Source: CBDBCU01 sp965242615 (GTDB lineage Bacteria > Chloroflexota > Dehalococcoidia > Lucifugimonadales > UBA3495). From it: a stretch of DNA of 64,000 nt. The stretch spans positions 1,736,001-1,800,000 of the forward strand of contig CBDESR010000005.1 in NCBI GenBank assembly GCA_965242615.1, given 5' to 3'. The stretch's first letter is position 1, and each line of letters begins with the position of its first letter. A model generated the notes under the pieces. It searched no databases. It was given only the letters and a program-made list of their open reading frames with translations, and was not told where the DNA came from. The position numbers and the translations under genes are program-made. This document shows, one piece after another, positions 34,130 through 43,702 of the stretch.

Positions 34130-34888
34130 ATGCGGTTTTCGGGGATTTTCGTCATCATCGTGGCGATGTTCGTTGCGGTGCTGATCACTTCCAACATCAT
34201 TGCGGTCAAGGCCATCGTCCTGCTGCCCATTCAGTGGTTCGGCAACCCGGCGATGATTCTGCCGGCGTCCATCATCATCTTTCCCATCAGCTACATCATC
34301 GGCAACCTCTTAACCGAGGTGTACGGGTTTCACGCCGCCCGCGGCGTCATCTGGTTGGGCTTTGTCGCCAATGTATTTGTCGTACTAGCCCTCTGGATTA
34401 CCGGCTTGTTGCCGGCGGCGGGGCCGCCAGCTTTTGACGAGTTCGCCCAGTCGGCTTATGGCCGTATCTTGGGACAACTGCCCTTTATCCTCATCGGCTC
34501 CTTCTTTGCCTACTTGACTGGCGAGCTTGCCAATTCCACCGTCTTGGCCCTGATGAAATACAAGACCCAGGGCCGGTTCCTGTGGATGCGGACGATCGGC
34601 TCCACGGTGGTGGGGCAAGGGCTGGATTCGGTCATTTTTATCGCCATTGCCTTTGGCATCGGCAGCCAGCTGGATGGCATCCCGGGCAACGAATGGAGCG
34701 GCGTGGCGGTAATCGGCGCCATCCTGGCGCAGTGGGTTACTAAAATCCTCTACGAAGTGGTGGCGACGCCCTTTACCTACGCCATTGTGGGGTATATGAA
34801 GCGGAAGGAGCAGATGGATGTCATCAACCTGCCGCGGACGCTGAACCCCTTTGGCGTATTCGCCGCTTCCGCCGAAGCTAAAACCTAA
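34130..34888 (+). CDS. queuosine precursor transporter (YhhQ/VUT family)
   Basis: 252 aa with about six transmembrane segments. Family hallmarks: VLITSNIIAVKAI near the N-terminus, FPISYIIGNLLTEVYGF, GELANSTVLALMKYKTQGRF and RTIGSTVVGQGLDSVIFI. Members import preQ0/preQ1 or related deazapurines. The adjacent queF supports this. GGGAAAGGAGCGGTT precedes the ATG. Confidence 0.93.
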   Translation: MRFSGIFVIIVAMFVAVLITSNIIAVKAIVLLPIQWFGNPAMILPASIIIFPISYIIGNLLTEVYGFHAARGVIWLGFVANVFVVLALWITGLLPAAGPPAFDEFAQSAYGRILGQLPFILIGSFFAYLTGELANSTVLALMKYKTQGRFLWMRTIGSTVVGQGLDSVIFIAIAFGIGSQLDGIPGNEWSGVAVIGAILAQWVTKILYEVVATPFTYAIVGYMKRKEQMDVINLPRTLNPFGVFAASAEAKT

Positions 34889-34915
34889 CCCTTGCCGGCG
34901 GTTGCCGCTAAAAAG

Positions 34916-34952
34916 CGGGCGGGGCGAGTAACTCGCCCTGCCCGTTTTGTTT
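34916..34952 (+). terminator. strong rho-independent terminator after queF-yhhQ
   Basis: A 13-bp stem (one G-T pair) closed by a TAA loop, CGGGCGGGGCGAG pairing with CTCGCCCTGCCCG, then TTTTGTTT. An A run upstream could make it bidirectional. The remaining 150 bases to the comEA promoter hold a 7-bp inverted repeat (34974-34992) and no supported gene. Confidence 0.85.
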
Positions 34953-35099
34953 CCATTACCGCCTGGCCTACCGCGCTTGGGCCTACCAAGCGGCGGCCGT
35001 TCTTTGGGTATCCCGCCCCGATTACACTATCCGCAATCTGCTTTGTAACCGCAGCTTGGTCTTTCCCGGCAAGCTGAATTTTATACTTTTTTAAGAAAA

Positions 35100-35129
35100 T
35101 TACACATTTTGCTGAAAATAGGATATAAT
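35100..35129 (+). promoter_or_regulatory. candidate promoter of comEA-comEC
   Basis: TTACAC, 18-base spacer, TATAAT, in an AT-rich stretch that contrasts with its surroundings. It lies about 85 bases before the comEA start. Confidence 0.65.
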
Positions 35130-35213
35130 CCCGCCCCGTAATCAACTTTATGTAAATCCAAGCGGCCGGCGGCTAACCCGATACGCCTGCCGGCCCGATG
35201 GGGAGCGGGCATT

Positions 35214-35990
35214 ATGACCCTGACGCGGCTTTTACCCATCACTGCCTTGGCAGCTTTGGGCTTGCTCTTGGTGGCAGCCTTCCTTTTCCTGTTGCTGCGG
35301 GATGGCGGCGACCAACCCCTGGAGTTGACCGACAGCGCTGCCGCTACGGCGGCGGCCGTTAGCGACAGCCCGACTATCGCCGCCATTGAAAACCCGGCCG
35401 TCGTCGTTGCTACCGATGCTGATGAACCGGTGCGGGTTTATGTGGCCGGGGCGGTACAAAATCCCGGCGTCTATACCCTCAACCCCGGCGACCGCTTGGC
35501 TGATGCCGTATCCGCCGCCGGCGGCATTGCCGCCACTGCCGACCTGTCTCCGGTCAACTTGGCATTAAAAGTCAAGGACGAAGGCCGCTACCTTATCCCG
35601 GACATCTCCGGCCGGGCGGCCAACGAACTGCCGGCGCCCTTGCCCATTGATACCGATTTAACCCGCAAAACCGCCAACCTGCTCACCGGCGAGCTTTCCG
35701 GCGTAATCGAATCCGTGGCACCGAACCCGGAAACTGCCGCCACTGACATCGCCGCCGAAACCGACAACGCCATTGACCAGTCCCCCAGCCGCGTTGACTT
35801 GAACACCGCCGGCCGGCCCCAGTTGGAATCCCTACCGGGCATCGGCCCTTCCCGCGCCCAAGCCATCATTGCCTACCGGGAACAGAACGGCCCTTTCGTC
35901 GCCGCCGAGGAACTGACCGCAGTAGCCGGCATCGGCTCCGGCATTTACGAAAATCTGCAATCCCTGATTACCGTTCAGACTACCCCCTGA
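35214..35990 (+). CDS. comEA: ComEA-like DNA receptor (SLBB + helix-hairpin-helix)
   Basis: 258 aa. One N-terminal membrane anchor (residues 5-28), an SLBB domain (VRVYVAGAVQNPGVYTLNPG onward, about 78-135), a low-complexity linker, and a C-terminal double helix-hairpin-helix: VDLNTAGRPQLESLPGIG and LTAVAGIGSGIYENL. It binds transforming DNA outside the membrane. comEC follows 23 bases later on the same strand, making a competence operon. Confidence 0.94.
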   Translation: MTLTRLLPITALAALGLLLVAAFLFLLLRDGGDQPLELTDSAAATAAAVSDSPTIAAIENPAVVVATDADEPVRVYVAGAVQNPGVYTLNPGDRLADAVSAAGGIAATADLSPVNLALKVKDEGRYLIPDISGRAANELPAPLPIDTDLTRKTANLLTGELSGVIESVAPNPETAATDIAAETDNAIDQSPSRVDLNTAGRPQLESLPGIGPSRAQAIIAYREQNGPFVAAEELTAVAGIGSGIYENLQSLITVQTTP

Positions 35991-36013
35991 ACCGGGCGGG
36001 CCGAGGGTAGCCA

Positions 36014-38542
36014 ATGAAACCGGCGGCGTTGGCGGCGGCTTGGCTGGCCGGATTATTCCTGGCTTGGCACAGCTACACCGCCGGGCCGGCGGCTCCTTTC
36101 CTGCTGGCGGCCGTTGCCTTGACCCTAGCCTTGACTTTGCGGCTGTTCCGCCGCCGGCTCCCGGCATCTCCATTCCTTTCCCCCTGGCTGCCCCTGCTGT
36201 TGGCAATGCTGCTCTTGGGGTTGGGCCGCTACGCCGCCGTTGTGCCGGCGCCTGACTTTATTGAACGGGATAAGCAGGAAGTTACCCTGCGCGGTCAAGT
36301 CATCAGCGACCCGGAACCTACTGCGACCCGCGTCAAGTTTCGGTTAGCGGTATCGGAAATCCGCCGCGGACCGCGGCGGGATTGGCAGCCGCAAACCGGG
36401 CAGGTACTGGTTTTCGCGCCGGCGCCGGCGGAATTAGTCTCCTTGCCCCAACGCCAGCCGCCCTATATCCGCTACGGCGATTTGCTGGAAATTCCCGGCT
36501 CTCTGCAACGACCTCAACCCTTTGCCGGCTTTGACTATCCCGCCTATCTGGAAAGTCAAGGCATATCCGCAATCCTCTGGTCTTACGAAACCGCCTGGCT
36601 TGGCGCAGACAACGATGGCGCTTGGCCGCGGTTCCGCGCCGCCGTTTATGACTGGCGCCGTCAACTGGCCCGCAGTATGGACGCCAACCTCCCGCCGGCT
36701 CCGGCCGCTTTGGCGCAAGCCATCCTCTTGGGCTTGCGCGGTCAGCTTACCGACGACATAGTGCAGGATTTCCAAAAAACCGGCGTATCCCATTTTTTAG
36801 CCATCTCCGGTATGCACTTGGGCATACTGCTGGCTATGGCCTTGGGAACTTTCCGGGGACTGCTGGGGCGGCGCACTCCGGCGGCCCTGCTGCTGACCCT
36901 GGCCGCCGTATGGCTCTATGTGCTGCTCAGCGGCGCCGCCCCGTCGGTAGTCCGCGCCGCCTTGATGGGCAGCGTCTATCTGGGCGCATTGGCTTTAGGC
37001 CGCCCCCGGGCTACCCTGCTGCCGGCCCTGGCTTTAAGCATCGTCGCAATGACCGCCCTCGAACCCCGCCTGATTTCCCGAATCTCTTTCCAACTCAGCT
37101 TTGCCGCTATGGCCGGCATCATCCTGGCTTTGCCCTGGCAGGAGGCCGCCGCCCGATCCATTGCCGCCGCGCTCCATAAACCCAACATATCCTGGCAATC
37201 CGCGGCCGCCTTGCCGTTGAGCGGCCTGGTTTCCGGTCTTATCATCGGCGCGGCGGCGACCCTTGCCACTTTTCCCCTCATCGCCTTTCACTTTAAGGAA
37301 CTGCCCTTGTTGGGCTTGCCAGCCACTATCCTGGCGGCGCCGCTGCTGCCCTTTGCCCTCCTTGGCGGGTTAGCGGCGGCGGTCGCCGGTCTGCTTCATC
37401 CCCTGTTGGGGCAAATGGTCGGCATAGCGGCCGCCCTGCCTTTGACCGCCTTGTTGCAGTTAGTCGCCCTCATTCCCGACTGGACTATCGGATGGCATTG
37501 GGCGGATTACCGCTTGCTTTTAACCTGGTACGCCCTGATGGTTGCCGCCCTGCTGTTAGCCGACCGCTTGACTTCCCGCCGGGGAATAGTTGGCCGCTTT
37601 CTGGACTACCTGAACCAGGAGCGGCCGCCGCCGGCTTTGGGCTTTACCGCTGACGGCCGCCCCCGTTCTAGCGGCCCTTATTTGGGGATTGCCGGCTTGA
37701 CCGTCATCCTGGCCGCATCCGCCTTATACCTGGCCGCCGCCCTCTTTAACCAGCCGGATGGCAAGCTCCATATCCACTTTTTCGATGTCGGGCAGGGTGA
37801 CAGCGCGTTGATTGTTACGCCCCAGGGCCGGCAGCTGTTGGTGGATGGCGGCCCGGCTAATGGCGGCGCATTGCGCGCCTTGTCCACCGTTCTGCCGGCT
37901 TGGGACAAACACTTGGACGCCGTAGCCGCCACTCATCTTGACGCCGACCACAGCCGGGGCTTGCTGAAAGTGCTGGAAACCTACCAAACCGACGCCGTGT
38001 TGGCCGGCGTCAAAGACCTAGACAGTCCCCTCTATCCCCAATGGCGGCGTACTTTAGACGGCGGCGGCTACCAACCCCGCTACCTGACCGCCGGCCAAAC
38101 TTTGACCCTTGAACCGGGCTTGACCCTCGAAGTGCTACATCCCCCGGCTAAGCCCTTGCGCGGCCCTCTCTGGAACTCCAACAACAACAGCCTGGCCTTG
38201 CGGCTGGTCTATGGGGACATCATCTTTCTTTTGGCTGGGGACATCGAGGCGGCGGCGGAACGCTACCTGCTCCGCCGCAACGCCAACCTGCAAAGCCAAG
38301 TGCTGAAAGTAGCCCATCACGGCAGCAAAAGCTCGACCACCGCCGCCTTTGTCCGGGCCGTCAATCCCCAATGGGCGGTCATCTCTGCCGGCGTCGATAA
38401 TTCCTATGGACATCCGCACCCGTCGGTAGTGTCCCGCCTCGAAAAAGCCCTTGGCGAAAACGCCATCTACCAAACCGCCCAACGCGGCAACATCCACTTC
38501 ACTACTGACGGCGAAAGGCTCTGGGTGGAAACGGAGAAATAA
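36014..38542 (+). CDS. comEC: DNA internalisation competence protein ComEC/Rec2
   Basis: 842 aa. Order of parts: N-terminal membrane segments and DUF4131 region (1-170), competence membrane domain with the FLAISGMHLGILLAMALG motif (about 255-275) and FQLSFAAMAGI, then a C-terminal metallo-beta-lactamase domain (about 580-842) with FFDVGQGDSALIV, THLDADHSRGL and VAHHGSKSSTT. It forms the DNA channel and may degrade one strand. Ends 3 bases from the convergent acyltransferase gene. Confidence 0.95.
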   Translation: MKPAALAAAWLAGLFLAWHSYTAGPAAPFLLAAVALTLALTLRLFRRRLPASPFLSPWLPLLLAMLLLGLGRYAAVVPAPDFIERDKQEVTLRGQVISDPEPTATRVKFRLAVSEIRRGPRRDWQPQTGQVLVFAPAPAELVSLPQRQPPYIRYGDLLEIPGSLQRPQPFAGFDYPAYLESQGISAILWSYETAWLGADNDGAWPRFRAAVYDWRRQLARSMDANLPPAPAALAQAILLGLRGQLTDDIVQDFQKTGVSHFLAISGMHLGILLAMALGTFRGLLGRRTPAALLLTLAAVWLYVLLSGAAPSVVRAALMGSVYLGALALGRPRATLLPALALSIVAMTALEPRLISRISFQLSFAAMAGIILALPWQEAAARSIAAALHKPNISWQSAAALPLSGLVSGLIIGAAATLATFPLIAFHFKELPLLGLPATILAAPLLPFALLGGLAAAVAGLLHPLLGQMVGIAAALPLTALLQLVALIPDWTIGWHWADYRLLLTWYALMVAALLLADRLTSRRGIVGRFLDYLNQERPPPALGFTADGRPRSSGPYLGIAGLTVILAASALYLAAALFNQPDGKLHIHFFDVGQGDSALIVTPQGRQLLVDGGPANGGALRALSTVLPAWDKHLDAVAATHLDADHSRGLLKVLETYQTDAVLAGVKDLDSPLYPQWRRTLDGGGYQPRYLTAGQTLTLEPGLTLEVLHPPAKPLRGPLWNSNNNSLALRLVYGDIIFLLAGDIEAAAERYLLRRNANLQSQVLKVAHHGSKSSTTAAFVRAVNPQWAVISAGVDNSYGHPHPSVVSRLEKALGENAIYQTAQRGNIHFTTDGERLWVETEK

Positions 38543-38545
38543 ACC

Positions 38546-39664
38546 TTACGCCGGCTGAACCCGCCGCTCCCGCCGTCCGTTCAGCAGGTTCCCGATAACG
38601 GTATAGCGTACCCCAATTTGGTAGCTGACCAGCAAAATCAGCGCTACCCCGGCGCACAACAAGCCGAATTTCAGGTGGACGTTCAGCGGCCAGTTCACCA
38701 ATAACATCTGCCCGGCCACGACCAGCGGCATATGCGCCAGATACATCCAATAAGCGGCGTCCGATAAGTAGCGCACCCAAAACCGTTCCCGGCCGGCAAT
38801 TATCCGAAACAGCCCCATCAACCCGAAACACATCAGCCAGGAATAGGCCAGTTGGGCCGCGGCCGCCGCAATCGTAATTGCGCCGCCGCCATCCTCCCCG
38901 TCGGGCAAAACCAGCGACAGGGGAAAAACGATCAGCAATGCCGGCGCCAACGCTATCGCCCAGCCGCGCCCGACCACCAGGCTGCGTTGCTGCATAAAGA
39001 CGCCCAGCAGAAAGAACATAGCGTACCAGCCCAGGGCTTGCGGGTTGATAACGGGACTGCCGGTCTCCCCGCCCAGCCCGTTCATCAGCAAACGCGGCAG
39101 CAGGGACAAGGGTATCAGCCCCCACCACAGCCAACGGTGGCGGAAAGTCAACCCCAGTTTGACCAGCAGGGCAAACAAGGCCACTAAAGCCAGCAGATAC
39201 CACAGAAACCACAGATGATCCAGGTCGTAAGTCCAGGATAGCAGCCAGGAAAAGGGATGCAGCGGCGCAAATTCCTCGCCGCCGCGGAGCGACAACAGCC
39301 CCATGGTCGCCGGCACCAGCGTAACCGCCCCAATGGCCAGCGGCAAGCCGACCCGCCGCAAACGATGTCCCAATACCATCCGCAGCCCGTAACGCCGCCA
39401 CAGCAGAGCCGTAAAGAACCCGCTGAGCAGAAAGAAAATCGGCATCCGAAAGCCGTGAATCGCGGCAATCAGAACGCTATAGCCCGCCGCCACTCCCTCG
39501 GTTGCCCCCGGGTCGGTCAGCGGCCAATCCTCAATAGCCAGCAGGAACAGCGCGCCGTGCAGTACAATGCCCAAAATCATTGCCACGCCGCGCAAAGCGT
39601 CCAAGTCATGAAAGCGCGGCGCAACTGCCGCCGCCGGATCCGACGCTGCCAGGTTAGCCGCCAT
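38546..39664 (-). CDS. acyltransferase family 3 membrane protein
   Basis: 372 aa with about ten hydrophobic segments. The N-terminal motif DLDALRGVAMILGIVLHG carries the conserved Arg and His of acyltransferase-3/OpgC-type enzymes, which acetylate or succinylate glycans and other acceptors. The acceptor is not evident here. ATG with GAGGAGA upstream. Divergent to rph, 66 bases away. Confidence 0.88.
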   Translation of the reverse strand: MAANLAASDPAAAVAPRFHDLDALRGVAMILGIVLHGALFLLAIEDWPLTDPGATEGVAAGYSVLIAAIHGFRMPIFFLLSGFFTALLWRRYGLRMVLGHRLRRVGLPLAIGAVTLVPATMGLLSLRGGEEFAPLHPFSWLLSWTYDLDHLWFLWYLLALVALFALLVKLGLTFRHRWLWWGLIPLSLLPRLLMNGLGGETGSPVINPQALGWYAMFFLLGVFMQQRSLVVGRGWAIALAPALLIVFPLSLVLPDGEDGGGAITIAAAAAQLAYSWLMCFGLMGLFRIIAGRERFWVRYLSDAAYWMYLAHMPLVVAGQMLLVNWPLNVHLKFGLLCAGVALILLVSYQIGVRYTVIGNLLNGRRERRVQPA

Positions 39665-39730
39665 CGAAGCAGTATCTCCTCTGTTCAGTGTATAATTCCC
39701 GATACCTTACTAAACTACCGAGGAAAAGCA

Positions 39731-40468
39731 ATGGCATCTACCCCAACCCGTCCCGATGGCCGCCGTTGGGACGAACCCCGTCCCATCACCATCACTCCCG
39801 GCTACCAATCCTTTGCCGAAGGTTCGGCGCTGATTGAAACCGGCCAGACCAAAGTTATCTGCGCCGCCTCTTTAGAGGAGCGGGTGCCGACCTTTATGCG
39901 CGGCGAGGGCCGGGGCTGGGTCACCGCCGAATACAATATGCTGCCCCGTTCCACTAATACCCGTACGCCCCGGGACCGGGACGCCGGCCGCATCAGCGGC
40001 CGCTCCCAGGAAATCCAGCGTCTTATCGGCCGCTCCCTTCGCGCCGTCACCGACCTGGAAGCCCTGGGCGAGCGCACCGTTACCATCGATTGCGATGTGC
40101 TGCAAGCCGATGGCGGCACCCGCACCGCCGCCATCACCGGAGCCTATGTCGCCCTGCGCCAAGCTCTGCAACTGCTGGTGGCTAACCGGGTTTTGCGCGC
40201 CGTACCGCTCCGCTGCGCCGTGGCCGCCATCAGCGTTGGCATTGTGGACGATGCCCTGCTGCTGGATTTGTGCTACCGGGAGGACTTTGCCGCGCAAGTG
40301 GATTTCAACATCGTGATGACTGACCGCGGCGAACTGGTCGAACTGCAAGGGGCTACCGAGGCCGCGCCTTTCCCCCGTCAGCAAGTGGACACCGTGCTAT
40401 CCCTGGCCGCCCGGGGACTTGAACCCAGGTTCGCCGCCCAACGCTCAGCAGTAAGGCAGCTGCGCTAA
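39731..40468 (+). CDS. rph: ribonuclease PH
   Basis: 245 aa phosphorolytic 3'-exonuclease that trims tRNA precursors. Start at MASTPTRPDGRRWDEPRPI with GAGGAAAAGCA before it; the longer upstream frame is spurious. Family segments: FAEGSALIETGQTKVICAAS, AEYNMLPRSTNTRTPRDRD, GRSLRAVTDLEALGERTV, DCDVLQADGGTRTAAITG and MTDRGELVELQGATE. A TATAAT at 39691-39696 is a candidate -10. Confidence 0.96.
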   Translation: MASTPTRPDGRRWDEPRPITITPGYQSFAEGSALIETGQTKVICAASLEERVPTFMRGEGRGWVTAEYNMLPRSTNTRTPRDRDAGRISGRSQEIQRLIGRSLRAVTDLEALGERTVTIDCDVLQADGGTRTAAITGAYVALRQALQLLVANRVLRAVPLRCAVAAISVGIVDDALLLDLCYREDFAAQVDFNIVMTDRGELVELQGATEAAPFPRQQVDTVLSLAARGLEPRFAAQRSAVRQLR

Positions 40469-40478
40469 CCCGAACCGC

Positions 40479-40715
40479 TTAACCTTGCCCGCCGGCTTGG
40501 GTTGCCGGCGACAGCGGCTTGCGGGGTTCTACTCCCTCCTCCCGGCAAGCGGCTAGATACTCCTCCACCGACCACTGGAACTCCGGCATTAGATCCGCGG
40601 CGTCCCCCGCCTCAAAAGTAGCGATGGGATAAGGCCCGGCGTTGACCACCCGCCCATAGAAAACCGCCGCCACTTCATCGTATTCCACTTCCGCGACATA
40701 CCCCTTATACTCCAT
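40479..40715 (-). CDS. HicB-like antitoxin family protein (orphan)
   Basis: 78 aa. It has the HicB pattern MEYKGYVAEVEYDE, FYGRVVNAG and WSVEEYLAACREEGVEPRKP, a partial RNase-H-like fold. No HicA toxin (double-stranded-RNA-binding fold) is next to it on either side, so it is an orphan. ATG chosen over the GTG one codon upstream. Lies between the convergent rph end and the M16 protease gene. Confidence 0.75.
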   Translation of the reverse strand: MEYKGYVAEVEYDEVAAVFYGRVVNAGPYPIATFEAGDAADLMPEFQWSVEEYLAACREEGVEPRKPLSPATQAGGQG

Positions 40716-40815
40716 CACGGCTTAACCCCATGGGTGAACCGGCAGCCAAGACTTTTAGCACCGCCGCCCCGAAAATCCCCCGGCCGGCGCCGACAGAAAA
40801 CCGGGTATATCCCCT

Positions 40816-43500
40816 TCATCCCGGTTTGCATCCATCCCCATCCACTACCACCACCGGCAGCCCCAATTCCCGCAAACCCGGCTCTACCGCCGCTCGGTCG
40901 CCCACTACCAGTACCTGCAAGCCCTCCGGCCGCACCCGCGCCGCGCCGGCCTGCCGTACCTGATCCAGCGTAGCCGCCGCTACTCGGGCCGGGGTAGTGC
41001 GGAAATAATCATCCGGCAATTGGTGTAATACCAACTGTACCAGTTGCCCCAGAATCTGCCCCGGCCGCTCGAACCCGGCGGGATAGCCCAGCAGCAGACC
41101 GGCTTGGGCCGCCGCCAACTCCGCAGCACTCACCGGGCGGCCGCCCTGAATATCCCGAAACTCCTTTAGCGTTTCCGCTACCGACTCCTTGGTTACTGCC
41201 GTCTGTACGCTGCCGTCGGCTACCAGCAGCGACTGTTCCTTGAACCAGGAAATTCCCGAATGAAACCCGTAGCTATAACCCTTATCTTGCCGCAGGTTCT
41301 GGTTCAGCCGCGCCGAAAACTGCCCGCCAAAGGAATAGTTCAGCAGTCCCAAGCTGGTATAGTCGGGATGGCTTCGCCCCACCGTAGAATGGCCGGCCCG
41401 AATAACCGACTGCGCCGCCCCCGGCTTGTCCACCAGATAGATGGTCGTCGGCTGTTCCCTATTGCCACCATCGCCTGCCGGCGCCCCGGAACCGGCCGCT
41501 TCTTTCCCGGCGGCAATCGCCGGGTTCACCCAATCCCCCAAAACCGCCGTTGCCTGCTCCACCGCATCATCCAAACTCACATCCCCCACTACCAGCAGGT
41601 TAGCCGCCGCCGGGCCGTAGCAGTCCCGATAGTAGCCGGCCAGCTGCTCCCGGGTAAAGGCCGCTACTGACTCCTCCGTCCCGATAGTCGGATGCCCGTA
41701 CCGGGATTCCCGCCCGAATACCAGTCCGGGAATTAGCTGCTCAGCGGTAAAAGTGGGGTCATCCTTGCCCCGCCGCAAATCGGTCAGATGTTCCCGCCGC
41801 ACCCGCTCCAGTTCCTTCTCCGGAAAAGTCGGGTTCTGTACCACATCCGCCAGCAACGCCAGAGATTCCGGCCAGTGCCGGGTCAGCGTTTCCGCCGACA
41901 GAATGCTGGCTTCCCGCCGGGTTTCGATGGACAGCCGCGCTCCGATGAACTCAAAGGCGTTGGCGATTTCCTGACTGCTGCGGTTTGCCGTCCCTTCGGC
42001 CAGCATCTGTGCCGTAAAGAAAGCCAGCCCCGGCTGTCCTGGCGGGTCGGCGATAGAACCAGCCGGCAGCAGCAGTGCGAAGGCCACCAGCGGCAGCCCC
42101 GGCTTTTCCACCACCGTGACTTGCAGTCCGTTGGGCAGCCGCCGGTGTACCGGCAATGGCGGGGCGAACTCCGGTTCCGCCGCCGGTACCGGCTGCTCCG
42201 ACCGATTCACCGCCATACCGTTCACTACCGGTTGCAATGCCGCCTCCGGCAGCACTCGCATCCGCACCTGATTGCCGTTCAGCGTCCGCTGCCCGGCGGC
42301 CAGTACCGCCGCCGGCTCCACCGCCAGATACCGCTCCAGAGCCGTGTTCAACTCCCCCGGGTCGCCGTAAAAAACATTGTAGTAGTTCAGCGTATCGGCC
42401 CGTCCCCCGAAGCCGCCGATGCGGGCCAACTGCCGGTAATGGGAACTTTCCAGACGATTCCGCGCCCGGGCCAGTTCCTCCTCGGTCGGCGGCTCCTGCC
42501 GCGCCCGTTCCAGTTCCGCATCGACCGCCGCCTCCACTTCCGCCAGGGAATGGCCGGCCGCCGCCGTTGCCTCGACCACAAACTGCCCGGAAATCTCCGC
42601 CGAATAGTGCCGTACACTGACGCTTTGGGCAATCTGCTTTTCATACACCAGCGAACGGTACAGCCGGGAACTTTGCCCGTCGGCCAAGGCCAACCGCAGC
42701 AGCTCCAGCGGCGCCTCCGCTACATCCCCTTCGGGATAAGCCGGCCAGGCGATATACAGCCGCGGCAGCGACACCTTGTCCCGCAGCTCCAGTTCTACCC
42801 GCCCGGTCAGCCCGGAATCAAACCGCCCAACCCGCCGTACCGGCGGCCCCGGCGGCAATTCCCCAAAATACCGGTTCACCAGTTCCAGCGTCCGCTCCCG
42901 GTCAATATCCCCGGCAATGGACAAACTGGCGTTCGACGGGGCGTAGTAACGCTGAAAGAAATCCTTAATGTCCTCCAGGCTGGCCGCGTCCAAATCCTCT
43001 TGCGAGCCAATGGTCATCCAGTGGTAGGGATGCGGCAGGGGAAACAAGGACTTCTGGATATTCCACTGGGCCATCCCGTAGGGGCGGTTCTCGTAGCTCT
43101 GCCGCCGCTCGTTTTTCACCACATCCCGCTGAATGTCAAACCGCTGCTGGTCCAACGCCGCCAGGAGAAACCCCATCCGGTCTGACTCCAGCCACAAAGC
43201 CAGTTCCAGATAGTTCGACGGCACATCCTCCCAATAGTTCGTCCGATCCGAATTGGTCGAGCCGTTCAGGTTCGCCCCCACCTTTTGCAGCGGCTCAAAG
43301 TAGCTGCTGTTGTGGTGCTGCGACCCCTCGAACATCACGTGCTCAAAGAGGTGGGCGAACCCCGTCCGCCCCGGCTCCTCATCCTTGGAACCCACATGGT
43401 ACCAGACATTCACCGCCGCCAACGGTATGGAATGATCCTCGTGGAGGATAACTTCCAACCCGTTGGGCAAAACAACTTTTTCGTAAGCAATGGCCGCCAT
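40816..43500 (-). CDS. M16 (pitrilysin-family) zinc protease, two-domain
   Basis: 894 aa from the ATG at 43500. The inverse zinc motif HLFEH is in RTGFAHLFEHVMFEGSQH, with the downstream Glu expected in the NERRQSYENRPYG region. The second half repeats the M16 fold (LPAGSIADPPGQPGLAFFTA) without HxxEH, so it is the inactive partner domain, as usual for single-chain members. No signal peptide is evident from this start, so cytoplasmic or unconventional location is open. Same strand as the HtrA-like gene 200 bases upstream. Confidence 0.92.
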   Translation of the reverse strand: MAAIAYEKVVLPNGLEVILHEDHSIPLAAVNVWYHVGSKDEEPGRTGFAHLFEHVMFEGSQHHNSSYFEPLQKVGANLNGSTNSDRTNYWEDVPSNYLELALWLESDRMGFLLAALDQQRFDIQRDVVKNERRQSYENRPYGMAQWNIQKSLFPLPHPYHWMTIGSQEDLDAASLEDIKDFFQRYYAPSNASLSIAGDIDRERTLELVNRYFGELPPGPPVRRVGRFDSGLTGRVELELRDKVSLPRLYIAWPAYPEGDVAEAPLELLRLALADGQSSRLYRSLVYEKQIAQSVSVRHYSAEISGQFVVEATAAAGHSLAEVEAAVDAELERARQEPPTEEELARARNRLESSHYRQLARIGGFGGRADTLNYYNVFYGDPGELNTALERYLAVEPAAVLAAGQRTLNGNQVRMRVLPEAALQPVVNGMAVNRSEQPVPAAEPEFAPPLPVHRRLPNGLQVTVVEKPGLPLVAFALLLPAGSIADPPGQPGLAFFTAQMLAEGTANRSSQEIANAFEFIGARLSIETRREASILSAETLTRHWPESLALLADVVQNPTFPEKELERVRREHLTDLRRGKDDPTFTAEQLIPGLVFGRESRYGHPTIGTEESVAAFTREQLAGYYRDCYGPAAANLLVVGDVSLDDAVEQATAVLGDWVNPAIAAGKEAAGSGAPAGDGGNREQPTTIYLVDKPGAAQSVIRAGHSTVGRSHPDYTSLGLLNYSFGGQFSARLNQNLRQDKGYSYGFHSGISWFKEQSLLVADGSVQTAVTKESVAETLKEFRDIQGGRPVSAAELAAAQAGLLLGYPAGFERPGQILGQLVQLVLHQLPDDYFRTTPARVAAATLDQVRQAGAARVRPEGLQVLVVGDRAAVEPGLRELGLPVVVVDGDGCKPG

Positions 43501-43633
43501 AAAGCAATCCCGTTCCTTTCCCGTCAATATAACCGCCGCCATTCTAACACATCCCTAACCTACCCACACCCAGCACCGCGCCGCTATATGCCCTTCCGCC
43601 CATTTTCCTGACGGCCTTCGCCCAGTGGTATCA

Positions 43634-43672
43634 AGACGCCGGGACGACGGTTCTACCGTCGTCCCGGCGTCT
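43634..43672. repeat. 17-bp perfect inverted repeat with 5-base loop
   Basis: AGACGCCGGGACGACGG, loop TTCTA, then the exact complement. It sits between the HtrA-like gene and the M16 protease gene. There is no T run on either side, so it is not a classical terminator. A palindromic dispersed element or a mRNA-stabilising hairpin is also possible. The rest of this gap (43501-43702) shows nothing else. Confidence 0.7.
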
Positions 43673-43702
43673 GACCAGATTCAGAAGTAATACCCGACGA
43701 GA

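Noticed and set aside
34885..35145. 86-aa minus-strand frame after the queuosine transporter
   Set aside because: It is the reverse of the terminator and promoter region; it contains the inverted repeat translated twice (KRAGRVTRPARF style) and no family.
41788..43185. 465-aa plus-strand open frame opposite the M16 protease
   Set aside because: Antisense shadow of a GC-rich gene; composition is Arg/Pro/Gln-rich with no domain signature.
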